Shown: positions 36,301-44,949, numbered from the stretch's first letter. The stretch: DNA of 64,000 nucleotides from Tissierella sp. Yu-01 (GCF_029537395.1 NZ_CP120677.1:1860001-1924000), one strand, 5' to 3'. Numbers and translations are program-made. Notes: generated by a model from the letters alone, not told the origin.

Positions 36301-38803
36301 CATCATCAATACTAATTAATTTACCTTCTTTTTTCCCGCTATTCCATGATGAGTCGATCACCTGCTTTTTATCATCATCTGATGTATTGATGTCAATACC
36401 GCTCTTTGTTTTTCCTTCAAATTTAGCATTGTTTACATACCATTTGTTACCATCAGTATTAGCATCTACACCATCTTTTGGATCATAGGAGGTTTTGTAG
36501 GTTATAACTATCTCCTTGTTTAATGGATCCTCTTCATCTATATTGAACTCAAGTATAAAGCCTTTCTGATAACCAGTATCTCCATCTTCGTCAGTATTTT
36601 CTATAAGTGTATAATCTTCACCTTTTATTAATTCTGTTCCCCCTAATGTAACCTTTAGAGTATCTTCTAATAGTATCAATCCCTTATTAGGAAATGTATC
36701 TATTATTTTCAACTCTTTTATTGGCTCTCTGGTAGGATTTATAGTTATCTTCCAATCCATTTCTTTAGCATTATAATCAATGCCTACATGATCCTTTATA
36801 TAGGTGTTTGAAGGAGGAACTACTGGAACAGGGTCTATTGTACCTCCTCCGTCAACTCCTCCACCTGATAATGAAACACCGTTTTCGAAGGAATCTATGC
36901 TAAAATCTTCAATTGTTGTAGTATAGACTATTTTGCGATATTCCTTACCTATTTCGCCAAGATTAATTTTTACTTCTGTTGTTCCATTAGTTTGTGAAGT
37001 AAAGGTCATAGCATCCTCTGGTAAGGTCATTTCATTTCCTTCATCATCATAAATTTTTATATTACCCGCTGTTATACTTAGCCCCTTTGGCAGAATATCC
37101 GTAATTACAGCATCTCCTGTTATCGGATGATGTGCCTCGTTTACATGAACGGTCCAGGTCAGAGTTTTATCACCATAGTTTACATTGGATTTACCTTCTT
37201 TTCTCAGGATTGGATCTCTTGCTATCTTTACTTCTTTTTTAGCATCCCCAATCTCTTTTTCCCCATCCTTTAAGATAACTTTATTGGTAAATGTATTTTC
37301 TTTTACGTAACTTCCATCATTTACCTTTGAATAGTCTATACTGGTTTTAAATTTGATTCTATAAGAGTCCTCTGGTCCTAATTCTCCTAAATCAATTGGA
37401 AACTTATCATAAGTCTTAGTTTCATCTAATTCTTCCTTCCAGTCACTGTCAGCCCTAATTAGTTTATAAACCTCTATACTATCCGATATTAATGTTAACC
37501 CTTCTGGAAGATCTTCCTCAACAATTGCTTGATTTATTCTGCCTCCGGCTTTATTTACATCTATGGTCCATTCTATTACATCATTTCCAGAGTATTCTCC
37601 ACCCTTTTCAATAAAGTCACTTCTATTGTCAAGTCCGGATACTGTTGATTCTGCAGGTAGATTTTTATCTTCATAGGATAGAGCTGCATCATTTGTAAAG
37701 CTATCTATGCTATAGTCCTCTATAGTTGTAGCATACTCTATTCTATAGCCTTTATATGGGTCAATGCTGTCAAAATTTATTTCAAAGTTATTCTCAGATA
37801 CGATTGGACTAACAGAAACAGAATCCCTCGGATTTTTATCTCCATCAAGTCCCACAGTTAAATCATATACTTTTATACTATCATCCTTTAATTTCAATCC
37901 CTCTGGTATATTGTCCTTTACAGTGGCATCATTTATCGTAGTTTCATTAGTATTTACAATGTCTATAGTCCAAGTGATTTCCTTAGCATCTTTTGGTGAA
38001 TTAGGTATACCTTCTTTATCTATAGCAGTTACTTCTTTAGTAGGCTTTGCTATAACTGTAATGGATTTATTACTTTTGTCATTAAATTCAATTTTTTGCA
38101 CAATATCTTTTTCAAAGATTTCTAAATTGAAATTCAGTCCAAATCCTACATAGCCATTAATTACACCCTGAGCCTCATTGATACCTTCATCAAATTCAAA
38201 TCTTAGGATATTGTCAATTAAGCTGTACTTTCCTACAATATTACCATTACTAAGTTCGATATCTAAATTTTTCCACTCCCGATCAAGCTTAAATGCATTT
38301 GGCACTTCAATCTCTGCCCAATCTCCGGGATTTACTACAAGATCTTCAGTATCCCAGTCATATTCAAGAGTTACTTTAGTACCATCTGAAATATCGATAA
38401 TACTATCGCCATCTATTTCCTCACCATCTATTTTCAATGACTTAAAGATGAATATATTTCCTAAATCTTTAGCTTCCATAGCCTCATTAGGTAGAAAATT
38501 CTGTTGTGGATTTTCTTCATCAATAACAGGTTCTTCTATTTCCTCTATAGATTCTTCAGTAGCATCTTCTTCAGACGCTTCTTCAAGTATTTCCTCTTCA
38601 GATGCTTCTTCTGATGCCTGCTCTGCTGTATCTTCTGCTATATCAAGCTCAGATACCTCCCCTGATAAGCTTATAAGGTTATAGTCTGTCACATTATCCG
38701 TTTCAGCATGGGTATAGTTTGACATCGGCAGTCCAACTATCTGTAATAACATAGCTAAAACAAGTACATATACTACTTTGCATTTAATCCTTTTATAAAT
38801 CAT
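33398..38803 (-). CDS. Giant LPXTG-anchored adhesin with SpaA-type repeats
   Basis: The product is 1801 residues. A signal peptide (VVYVLVLAMLLQIVGLP) and an acidic Glu/Ser-rich segment (45-100) precede an adhesin-like domain. Six Ig-like modules follow with W-x-I/V-x-x-N starts (ITWTIDIVN, IEWTIDVN, LTWTVHVN, MDWKITIN, IQWEVYIN, LEWNIKIN) and DxxPEGL-type middles. Six SpaA/Cna-B modules come next (GKIEIAKVD, GNIEFTKTD, GNIEFNKVD, GDIEVKKLD, GSIRFRKLD, GSIEILKRN), each ending in YxxKE...GY. A Pro/Glu wall-spanning region leads to VLPKTGEDS, a membrane helix and KKKTV. The SpaA modules likely carry isopeptide bonds. Confidence 0.93.
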   Translation of the reverse strand: MIYKRIKCKVVYVLVLAMLLQIVGLPMSNYTHAETDNVTDYNLISLSGEVSELDIAEDTAEQASEEASEEEILEEASEEDATEESIEEIEEPVIDEENPQQNFLPNEAMEAKDLGNIFIFKSLKIDGEEIDGDSIIDISDGTKVTLEYDWDTEDLVVNPGDWAEIEVPNAFKLDREWKNLDIELSNGNIVGKYSLIDNILRFEFDEGINEAQGVINGYVGFGLNFNLEIFEKDIVQKIEFNDKSNKSITVIAKPTKEVTAIDKEGIPNSPKDAKEITWTIDIVNTNETTINDATVKDNIPEGLKLKDDSIKVYDLTVGLDGDKNPRDSVSVSPIVSENNFEINFDSIDPYKGYRIEYATTIEDYSIDSFTNDAALSYEDKNLPAESTVSGLDNRSDFIEKGGEYSGNDVIEWTIDVNKAGGRINQAIVEEDLPEGLTLISDSIEVYKLIRADSDWKEELDETKTYDKFPIDLGELGPEDSYRIKFKTSIDYSKVNDGSYVKENTFTNKVILKDGEKEIGDAKKEVKIARDPILRKEGKSNVNYGDKTLTWTVHVNEAHHPITGDAVITDILPKGLSITAGNIKIYDDEGNEMTLPEDAMTFTSQTNGTTEVKINLGEIGKEYRKIVYTTTIEDFSIDSFENGVSLSGGGVDGGGTIDPVPVVPPSNTYIKDHVGIDYNAKEMDWKITINPTREPIKELKIIDTFPNKGLILLEDTLKVTLGGTELIKGEDYTLIENTDEDGDTGYQKGFILEFNIDEEDPLNKEIVITYKTSYDPKDGVDANTDGNKWYVNNAKFEGKTKSGIDINTSDDDKKQVIDSSWNSGKKEGKLISIDDEGSIVNGWISGNERKIQWEVYINYLQQDLGKGISVEDELQYEGKIDIGDENSDEDKYKYNIEVKKYTVASDGNTTIGAILDKSNYDVFMDDEKSFILKFKDDFLVDERYVIIFTTSVPEISQGVYTNNAASKVGKKEYPYVGTVSFDKHDDFLSKKALVSGDKVYTDQELEWNIKINESLSIIEDAKIIDTISEGLVYKEGSLEIYKLEGTNRVKLEENKDYTLKVEPTEETILTIEFENTVDSIYEIEYTTIVIADKGQVNNNVEFSGNKIETKTVETKKLNAEQFSYVGGDPTKGKIEIAKVDEEGKIIASSKAKFKLWYEINDEDYLFGNQIFETTDGKIEIVNLPLNRTYYLEEVESPQGYVLSDKRIPIEVTKTAGSDNAGIYKEEVENKKIKGNIEFTKTDESNRALQEAVFGLYKGDVEITRSTSDENGKVLFENVEYGNYTIKEISAPEGYLLIDEVLNVTIGDNDNGVTVKPNKEVVENIIKKGNIEFNKVDESDRPLSGAKFGLYNSSGEKIAEATSAGENGVVKFENIPYGIYIIKEISAPTGYIESDVTLNVSIKDNGETVYPNEKSIENKKIIGDIEVKKLDEEDGTPLAGAIFVLEQNGVVNYTSEATDAHGRYVFKDIEYGKYTLKEKQPPKGYNPTDQSFEVEVKENGLLQSFEFENIKIKGSIRFRKLDESNKGLKGAEFTIYKFDDSSFAYPIASAISDKDGNVIFENIEYGEYRIKETKAPKGYNLSGKILDAKITTEGEVFIPLEYEISNIKIRGSIEILKRNRNTHNPLSNAKIGLYTDDDVLIEEKMTGKDGKVIFEDLEYGKYYFKEIESPSGYRLDNTKYYFDIEENGVILMRNLDNTRRNRPTDPDDPEEPEEPEKPVNPIEPGYPVDPTQPEQPVAPTNPGEPEVVTPPEDNIEEFEEVDTDIPAGGITVLPKTGEDSHILFYILGLVLIIVGLRYKKKTV

Positions 38804-38952
38804 ATTTGTATTTCCACCTTTCCTTCTATCTAAATCTCATCTCCATTTCTACTAAAATATCCCATTCAGTTTTATGTGTATATGCTTTTTTTATAATCAT
38901 TTATACCTTTTTTTGCTATTTGCTGAGTAATAAATTTTTTATACAAAACAAA

Positions 38953-38980
38953 AATGCTTATCTATTAATAGATAAGCATT
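38953..38980 (-). terminator. Terminator of the AraC-GH39 gene
   Basis: A perfect 28-nt palindrome (half site AATGCTTATCTATT) 30 bp after the stop, followed on the minus strand by TTTTTGTTTTG. Confidence 0.8.
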
Positions 38981-39009
38981 AATCAACATCATATTAAAAA
39001 ATTAAACTT

Positions 39010-41556
39010 CTATAGTTGCTTCTCCAGAATGATTAATTCTACACCATGAACTGGAATATGAAGATCTTTTTGATATATTCCATCAATATCTATATTATCT
39101 ACTGATATCTTAGGTCTTGCTACTCCATTTAAATAAGCTATATCTTCTTTAGACATATTTTCTGGAGCACCTATTTTTATCCACTCATCAAAAACTGAAC
39201 CATATTTTCTATTTAACTGGTAATCTGTAGCTTTGTACTTTCCCGAAAGCCCTTCTATTTTTATATGAATTTCCTTCAAAGGCTTTTCTTTATATACTGA
39301 ATATCTATCTATATTAGTTAATGCAGATGTATCACCGTTTATAAATAACTCATCAAAATAGGTAAAGTTAAAAGCTAATATTTGAATACTATTATTATCT
39401 TTAGTAACTATATATTCTTCCCCTTGTTCTATTATTTCCTTACCAAGCTTAGATAGTAAATAATAAGCAAAGTATCCTGGCTTTTTTAATCCATCTTTAT
39501 TTATTAGACCAAATCCGCCATGAAAATGAGAAATACCAAGCTTAAATTCTTCCATTATATCAGTAAAGGTCCAATACCCTAAAGAATCTACTTGTCCAAT
39601 TGATTTTAGTACATTATAAATAATGAACGTAGCAACAAAGCAGGTATCACTAATCAAATTTCTTCCACTAGATGATGCACTCCACTCTACCACATGAATC
39701 TCCGGGTTATATGGTAATAGGCCTTGTATTTTCTCTTTTGCAGATTTTAATGTATAGTAGGTATGATTTTCCTCATAGTAAATTCGTTTTAAGAATGGAA
39801 AGCTTTGTATGAATTCTTCTTGTTCTTTATCCACTAATTTCCTTGCATCTTCATCAGATGAAAAAACTTCTGGATAAATGTGTAAAGACACAAAATCCAA
39901 AGGAACATCATTAGTCTGACAATACTTCAAAAAATCTTCAAGCCAAATTCCCTCCTTAAGTGCTTCATGTGTAACAGCAGGTCCTCCAATTTTTATTTTA
40001 TTTGAAATTGATTTAACTGTTAATGCAGTTTCTCTATAGAATTTAAAATAGTCTTCTTTCCCACCAATCCAAAATACATACTCTAGCTCTGGCTCATTCC
40101 ATACTTCAAAATACCATGATTCTACTTCTTTTAAGCCATATCTGTTGATACAATGTTTTATAAACGCCCTGACCAAGTTAGTCCATAAATTTATATTTTG
40201 GGGTTGGGATATGTTTCCTTTCCACCAAAATATCGTTTCATCAGATTTTTTTATTTCAGAAGGCATAAACCCCAATTCAATGAAGGGCTTAATGTTTACA
40301 TCCTTAAAAAAGTCAAATAATTCATCTACATAAGTCCAATTATACGCTACATCCCCATTATTATCCAAATTATATATCATCATTTCATCTGAAAAAATAC
40401 CGTGAAATCTAATATATTTAAACTCTATATCCCTTTGAAGTTCTTTCAATTGTTTTTGCCAAGACTTTCGCAATCCTTCAGCAGCTCTTCCAAAGGTAGT
40501 CAAGTTTTGCCAATAATAATTATGGAGAGTTCCCTCTGTATTTGTATTTGTATTTATTTTTACAATTTCACTAACATGGGATTCACTGGTTTCGTTATAA
40601 GTCTTTGATTTTAAATAGGTAAATAACTTTGAAAAAGAAGTGGTTCTCTCTACATTTAAATATGACTTGCTTTTTATTTTTTCATTATCAGCACTTAAGA
40701 AATTTTTTTCTTTTACTAGATTCGAATTTTTTTCTCTATACTCCACAGGTGTATAGTTGTACTCTTTTTTTATTAGTGTATTTAAAGCTTTTGTACTTGG
40801 AAATCCGCTTTCAAAGGCTATTTCTGTAATTGTTTTATCAGTTCTTACAAGTAATTCTGTAGCCTTATCTAATCTCTTATAGTTTAAATATTCTTGGAAG
40901 GAGATACCCATTACTCTCTTTATATAATGGGATAAATAATAGGGATTAAGATTTTCATTGTCAGATATATCTTTAAGAGTTATACCATTCTGCAAGTTAT
41001 TATCTATATACTCTATAATATTATTAATTCTAGATATGTCCTTATTTATCATATCAATATTTGTATCCTTCATTGTATAATAATCAAAGTTATTTATCAG
41101 ATGATTTGCTAATAAAAGTATCTCTGAGCCTACTAGAAACTGATATCCCTCCTTTTTCTTATTTAATTCCCATACTATTTTTGCTATATAGTGTCTAATC
41201 TTATCAAATCTCTCCTGCTCCTCTTTATGTAAAAATGATTTACAAGCAAATACTTTTTTACTAAACCCTCCTAAGTATTTATCAAAGTACGCCGGTTTAA
41301 TTTGCAGGGCTAGGACTAGATTATCCTCATGAGTTTTATCTGCATTATGTATCTCATTACTATTGATTAGTATAAGATCATTTTCCTTTAATAAATATTT
41401 ATTACTTCCTACCCTAACATTTACAGATCCTTCTAATACTAATAAAATCTCAATTTCTCCATGCCAATGAGTCTTTACCTTATTAATAGAATGTATATAT
41501 ACCTTTAAAGGCGACCCTGATTCAAATATAATTAACTCATAATAATAATCACCCAC
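39010..41556 (-). CDS. AraC-type regulator fused to a glycoside hydrolase family 39 domain
   Basis: The product is 848 residues. The N-terminal cupin sensor (about 10-150; HWHGEIEILLVLEG) is followed by an AraC double HTH at about 185-275 (TEIAFESGFPSTKALN) and a GH39-like catalytic domain from about 340. The acid/base Glu is in FEVWNEPELE and the nucleophile Glu in VEWSASS, as in beta-xylosidases. There is no signal peptide. A cytoplasmic regulator with a sugar-hydrolase domain could sense or process a xylo-oligosaccharide. The start is GTG with a GAAAGG site. It begins 20 bp after the GGDEF gene, and a truncated copy of its end lies at 32.2 kb. Confidence 0.88.
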   Translation of the reverse strand: MGDYYYELIIFESGSPLKVYIHSINKVKTHWHGEIEILLVLEGSVNVRVGSNKYLLKENDLILINSNEIHNADKTHEDNLVLALQIKPAYFDKYLGGFSKKVFACKSFLHKEEQERFDKIRHYIAKIVWELNKKKEGYQFLVGSEILLLANHLINNFDYYTMKDTNIDMINKDISRINNIIEYIDNNLQNGITLKDISDNENLNPYYLSHYIKRVMGISFQEYLNYKRLDKATELLVRTDKTITEIAFESGFPSTKALNTLIKKEYNYTPVEYREKNSNLVKEKNFLSADNEKIKSKSYLNVERTTSFSKLFTYLKSKTYNETSESHVSEIVKINTNTNTEGTLHNYYWQNLTTFGRAAEGLRKSWQKQLKELQRDIEFKYIRFHGIFSDEMMIYNLDNNGDVAYNWTYVDELFDFFKDVNIKPFIELGFMPSEIKKSDETIFWWKGNISQPQNINLWTNLVRAFIKHCINRYGLKEVESWYFEVWNEPELEYVFWIGGKEDYFKFYRETALTVKSISNKIKIGGPAVTHEALKEGIWLEDFLKYCQTNDVPLDFVSLHIYPEVFSSDEDARKLVDKEQEEFIQSFPFLKRIYYEENHTYYTLKSAKEKIQGLLPYNPEIHVVEWSASSSGRNLISDTCFVATFIIYNVLKSIGQVDSLGYWTFTDIMEEFKLGISHFHGGFGLINKDGLKKPGYFAYYLLSKLGKEIIEQGEEYIVTKDNNSIQILAFNFTYFDELFINGDTSALTNIDRYSVYKEKPLKEIHIKIEGLSGKYKATDYQLNRKYGSVFDEWIKIGAPENMSKEDIAYLNGVARPKISVDNIDIDGIYQKDLHIPVHGVELIILEKQL

Positions 41557-41576
41557 CCTTTCACCACCCCCACAAA

Positions 41577-42473
41577 TTAATCACAGAACAATACTGCTGT
41601 GTTTTTACCACTTCTTTTTGCTAAATTAAGATTTTTATCAACGATAAATAAAATTTCATCGATTTCTTTTTTATTATTCTCTACTATATATCCACCAGCA
41701 CTAATAGTAACCTCCATATTCTCTCCCTTATATTTTGGTGCTTTTTCTTTTAATGCAGATTGAATATTTCTTATTACTTTATTGCAAACCTTAGAATCTG
41801 CGTTCTTTAATATTATAATAAATTCATCTCCACCAAATCTTGCAACCCAATCATAATTAATTCTTATTTTAGATTGTATTATTTCTGCTAAATTTTTTAA
41901 TACTAAGTCCCCTGCCATATGACCATAACTGTCATTGATTTCTTTAAAGTTATCTATATCTAGCATCATAATTGACAGCTTTTTTTGGTTTTCCATTGCG
42001 TAATGAATATCTTTAGGTAATCTTTGGTTAATATGCCTCCTATTATATACTCCAGTTAATTCATCTTTAATCAGTTTTTCATTGAGTCTTGATATTGTCT
42101 CAACAACTTCAGTCATATCACTGCAGGTTTGTCCATAAATTTCATCAATAAAAGATATATTTTTAATCATTTCCACCATATATTCAGAATCCCCAAATAT
42201 AATACTGGTAGCCATAATTAAAAACATTCCATCCTCATTGCATTCAATTTTACTAGAAGAAAGCTTATGCTGAGACAAAGTTCTTGATAAGCAATTATCG
42301 CATGTTGATTTTCTATGCCAAAACTCATAACAACTGGAGCCTTGTATCATCTTTGAATCACCTTCTACATAGACTACTTTTTTTAATACTGGCTCTACAA
42401 TTCTGACAGTGTCAAATATTCTGTTAAGTCCAGATAAATAGGACTCTAAATCTTTTACTCTAAAAGGCTCCAT
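41577..42473 (-). CDS. GGDEF diguanylate cyclase with cysteine-rich N-terminal domain
   Basis: The product is 298 residues. The C-terminal GGDEF domain is intact (DELTGVYNRRHIN, MMLDIDNFKEIND, ARFGGDEFIII). It should make cyclic di-GMP. The inhibitory-site RxxD is absent (INYD at that position). The N-terminal 130 residues look PAS-like, with four cysteines (SSCYEFWHRKSTCDNC and KIECNEDG) that could bind a metal or sense redox. It is in an operon with the AraC-GH39 gene. The ATG follows GGAGGAG. Confidence 0.9.
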   Translation of the reverse strand: MEPFRVKDLESYLSGLNRIFDTVRIVEPVLKKVVYVEGDSKMIQGSSCYEFWHRKSTCDNCLSRTLSQHKLSSSKIECNEDGMFLIMATSIIFGDSEYMVEMIKNISFIDEIYGQTCSDMTEVVETISRLNEKLIKDELTGVYNRRHINQRLPKDIHYAMENQKKLSIMMLDIDNFKEINDSYGHMAGDLVLKNLAEIIQSKIRINYDWVARFGGDEFIIILKNADSKVCNKVIRNIQSALKEKAPKYKGENMEVTISAGGYIVENNKKEIDEILFIVDKNLNLAKRSGKNTAVLFCD

Positions 42474-42581
42474 ATGTATGCATCTCCTCCATATATAATA
42501 AAAAAATTGTAATTTCTTCCTTTTTTTCCGTATCCTTATGGATTATATTGAACTAAGTATAAAAACTCTATGATTATCTTG

Positions 42582-42815
42582 CTAATTTTTGTGGCTTTTT
42601 TTGCTAATTTTTGTTTTTGATGGTAAAAGTAGGTATCTTACAATTAATTCATCTAGTTTTTTGCTTATTTCTATTACTTCTTTATTTATATTTTTATTAT
42701 TTTCTTTAATTACAATCCCATTTAATTGGTTTCTTATTCTTTCAATTTCTATTTTCAAATCATCATTTTCTATATCCTTTTGCTGTTTCTCTTTATATAA
42801 ATCCTTATCTGCCAT
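42582..42815 (-). CDS. Spo0E-like sporulation regulator (aspartyl phosphatase family)
   Basis: The product is 77 residues from the ATG at 42815, which has a GAGG site; the longer frame lacks one. Two predicted helices form a hairpin, and the second carries the family signature S-x-x-L-D (ISKKLDELIVRYLL). Spo0E proteins dephosphorylate Spo0A~P and hold back sporulation. A Lys-rich tail follows. It lies upstream of the GGDEF gene on the same strand, with a 108-bp gap. Confidence 0.8.
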   Translation of the reverse strand: MADKDLYKEKQQKDIENDDLKIEIERIRNQLNGIVIKENNKNINKEVIEISKKLDELIVRYLLLPSKTKISKKSHKN

Positions 42816-42941
42816 TTTTATCACATCCTCTATGTTGTTCAAAGAATTATTATAGTAACTCCTGGCTAATTTTGTATTCATCTAATATTTTTATTCTAAC
42901 CACTACCTTCTTTGCTTAGAATAAAATTTTTTTTATCGTTT

Positions 42942-43002
42942 GTTCTCCATTAGAACTTATTATTACATATTTTCAGATAAGATGTGTTCCAAAGGAGAAC
43001 AC
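42942..43002 (+). promoter_or_regulatory. Two GTTC-N7-GAAC inverted repeats before the XRE gene
   Basis: GTTC-TCCATTA-GAAC (42942-42956) and GTGTTC-N7-GAACAC (42984-43002) have the same half-sites and the same 7-bp spacer. Their centres are about 44 bp apart, roughly four helical turns. They are likely operators of the adjacent XRE regulator. Confidence 0.6.
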
Positions 43003-43015
43003 AGGGCGGGATATT

Positions 43016-43294
43016 ATGAAATTAATATTAGATTCCAAAGAGCGTAATATGGCAGGTTCTAGAGTGAGGATTGCAAGATTAAAAAATAACTTTACACAAC
43101 AGGAACTATCAGCAAAGCTTGAAACACTTGCTGTATATGTGGATAGAGCAAGTATTTCAAAGATTGAGCATCAGAAAAGAATTATTACCGATATTGAATT
43201 GGCTGCATTATCTCGGGTACTTAAAGTGAGCGTCGATTGGTTATTAGGCGTTTCTCTTCATTGTACAAATAAAAACACAGAGAGATTGGGTTAA
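43016..43294 (+). CDS. XRE-family helix-turn-helix regulator
   Basis: The product is 92 residues. Residues about 15-80 form a Cro/cI-type HTH (RVRIARLKNNFTQQELSAKL, RASISKIEHQKR, AALSRVLKVSVDWLLG). There is no other domain. It is one of the few plus-strand genes here and stands alone. Paired inverted repeats upstream suggest autoregulation. The ribosome binding site (GGGCGGG) is weak. Confidence 0.88.
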   Translation: MKLILDSKERNMAGSRVRIARLKNNFTQQELSAKLETLAVYVDRASISKIEHQKRIITDIELAALSRVLKVSVDWLLGVSLHCTNKNTERLG

Positions 43295-43310
43295 TATCGC
43301 TCTGTGTTTT
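43272..43310 (+). terminator. Terminator of the XRE gene
   Basis: AAAACACAGAG and CTCTGTGTTTT arms form an 11-bp stem that overlaps the stop codon and ends in TTTT. Confidence 0.7.
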
Positions 43311-43368
43311 GTTCCTTTTCCATTTACCAAACTGTCAGCAATTTTTTCCTTTGTAGCCAAAAGGATAC

Positions 43369-43419
43369 ATGGACACTCTTCTATTTTGGGCTTGGTTTTT
43401 CTATAGAAGAGTGTCCCAT
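43369..43419. repeat. Long inverted repeat, possible MITE or IS remnant
   Basis: A 16-bp arm at 43369-43384 (ATGGACACTCTTCTAT) is complementary to 43403-43419 apart from one extra base, around an 18-bp loop. There is no T-run, so it is not a plain terminator. GGACACT-type ends are seen in some insertion sequences, but no transposase is near. Confidence 0.5.
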
Positions 43420-43601
43420 GAATACTTTACTTCCAGTATATCTGCGTTCTGTATATGAGAACTAGAAATTTTATGTTCTATTTGATCAATCATGTTTTAT
43501 GATGTATCCGAATCATCTAAATATTCACGAATGACATCTGATTCTACCTTTGTAAAAAATCTAATAACATTTTTTACATGGACATATACAATTAATGCCA
43601 G
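43420..43601. other. Intergenic with short coding-like remnant
   Basis: In the frame of the ASCH gene, but after its stop, the minus strand stays open for about 34 more codons (ending REYLDDSDTS). A +1 frame shows a cysteine-rich CICPCKKC. This could be a decayed small gene; I assign nothing. Confidence 0.25.
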
Positions 43602-44054
43602 CTAAAATCTTGCATTCTCATAATTATACGATATGCTTGTACCAACGACTACATCTTCAATTTTCTCAAGTATAAGCCAATCATCCATATTGCCCTGATG
43701 TTCGAAATCAAGAGGATTTATTTCAGTCACATTCTCAAACTCAATTAAACACATACATTTTTTATGCCAACGATCCTGCTGTTTTTTAGATAAGTTCAAT
43801 TTTCCTTGATTATCATTAAGTACTTTTACTATTTCATCTTCTGATAATTTAACGTGATTTTGAACTGATTTAACAGTTGCAGTTGCGGAAATTTTTGCTG
43901 TACCTTTTTTCATAAAATATAGTTTCTCCCCATCAAACACCGTACTGTGAGGAATCTTTCTACCTGCTGCTGCTCTAATAATCATCGTTTTTGAGCCGTC
44001 TAATATTTTTTCTAACACCTTTTCTTTATCATCACAATATACTAAATGAACCAT
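43602..44054 (-). CDS. ASCH/PUA-like domain protein
   Basis: The product is 150 residues. The ATG at 44054 follows AAGGAGG; the longer frame is rejected. The first half resembles an ASCH fold (VLEKILDGSKTMIIRA, KLYFMKKGTAKISATATVKSV), a fold linked to RNA-related functions. No specific role is assigned. It starts 2 bp after the AraC-GyrI gene stop, so the two are co-transcribed and coupled. Confidence 0.65.
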   Translation of the reverse strand: MVHLVYCDDKEKVLEKILDGSKTMIIRAAAGRKIPHSTVFDGEKLYFMKKGTAKISATATVKSVQNHVKLSEDEIVKVLNDNQGKLNLSKKQQDRWHKKCMCLIEFENVTEINPLDFEHQGNMDDWLILEKIEDVVVGTSISYNYENARF

Positions 44055-44056
44055 AT

Positions 44057-44911
44057 CTAATCCTCCTTTTTTGTAACTGGAATCCAAACCTCGTATTTAG
44101 CATTATCTGGATCAGGATTTAGATACACTTCAATATCAGGTGCATTTCCATATTCATATCCTGAAGTCGGAAGCCATTCGGTTACAATTCTTTTTTCTAG
44201 GTCTTGTATGGACTGATTACTACCTTCCCCTGAAAATATTGCCCACGTAGAGCTAGGGACTATGTACTCTTCTAAATCATCTTCTATTGGTTGGCTACTT
44301 GAAACCGCAATATAATATCTCCAGTTATCTAATTCATTACAGGAACTTACTCCTAAAAGTCCAAATGGAACTTCATTCATCATGGAAGCGAGTCTAGGTA
44401 TTGTTCCATTAACTGCGGCTTTACCCCACATCTGAGGTACTATCCCAAAGTTTTTCTCAATCTCTGTTTCTAATGGCTCTGAAACTCCCACAATTCTAAA
44501 TGCTTCTTTCTTTTCAATTCTGTAATTCATCTCACTATCTCCTTTTATTGTTATCTTGAAGCTGATAGGAGGAAATGCTTTTAATATTGTACCTTCTTCT
44601 CTTGCCTGGGATGGTGCTATTCCATGTACATTTTTAAAAGCTCGATTAAATGCCGTCGGTGAATCATATCCGTACTTTAGTGAAATGTCTATCACTTTCT
44701 CACAGCCATCTTGTAAATCTACAGCTGCTAATGACATTCTCCTACGACGTATGTACTCCGATAATGTTATATCCGCTATATAGGCAAACATCCTTTGAAA
44801 ATGATACGTTGAACAACATGCAATCTTTGATACTTCTTCCAAATTAATAGGTTCTTTTATATTCTCTTCGATATAATTAACCGCACAATTCAATCGTTCT
44901 ATCCATTCCAT
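44057..44911 (-). CDS. AraC family regulator with GyrI-like effector-binding domain
   Basis: The product is 284 residues from the ATG at 44911 (AGGAG 8 bp upstream). The N-terminal AraC double HTH (CCSTYHFQRMFAYI, SLKYGYDSPTAFNRAFK) is followed by a GyrI-like ligand-binding domain (NYRIEKKEAFRIVGV through EVWIPVTKKED). This Rob/BmrR-like layout often senses drugs or small cationic molecules. It is paralogous to 56800-57678. Confidence 0.9.
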   Translation of the reverse strand: MEWIERLNCAVNYIEENIKEPINLEEVSKIACCSTYHFQRMFAYIADITLSEYIRRRRMSLAAVDLQDGCEKVIDISLKYGYDSPTAFNRAFKNVHGIAPSQAREEGTILKAFPPISFKITIKGDSEMNYRIEKKEAFRIVGVSEPLETEIEKNFGIVPQMWGKAAVNGTIPRLASMMNEVPFGLLGVSSCNELDNWRYYIAVSSSQPIEDDLEEYIVPSSTWAIFSGEGSNQSIQDLEKRIVTEWLPTSGYEYGNAPDIEVYLNPDPDNAKYEVWIPVTKKED

Positions 44912-44949
44912 ATCTCCATCTCCTAACAATAAAATATTCTATTTTAGAT

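Noticed and set aside
38178-38684. 168-codon plus-strand ORF rich in Ser and Ile
   Set aside because: It is the antisense shadow of the acidic N-terminal region of the LPXTG protein.
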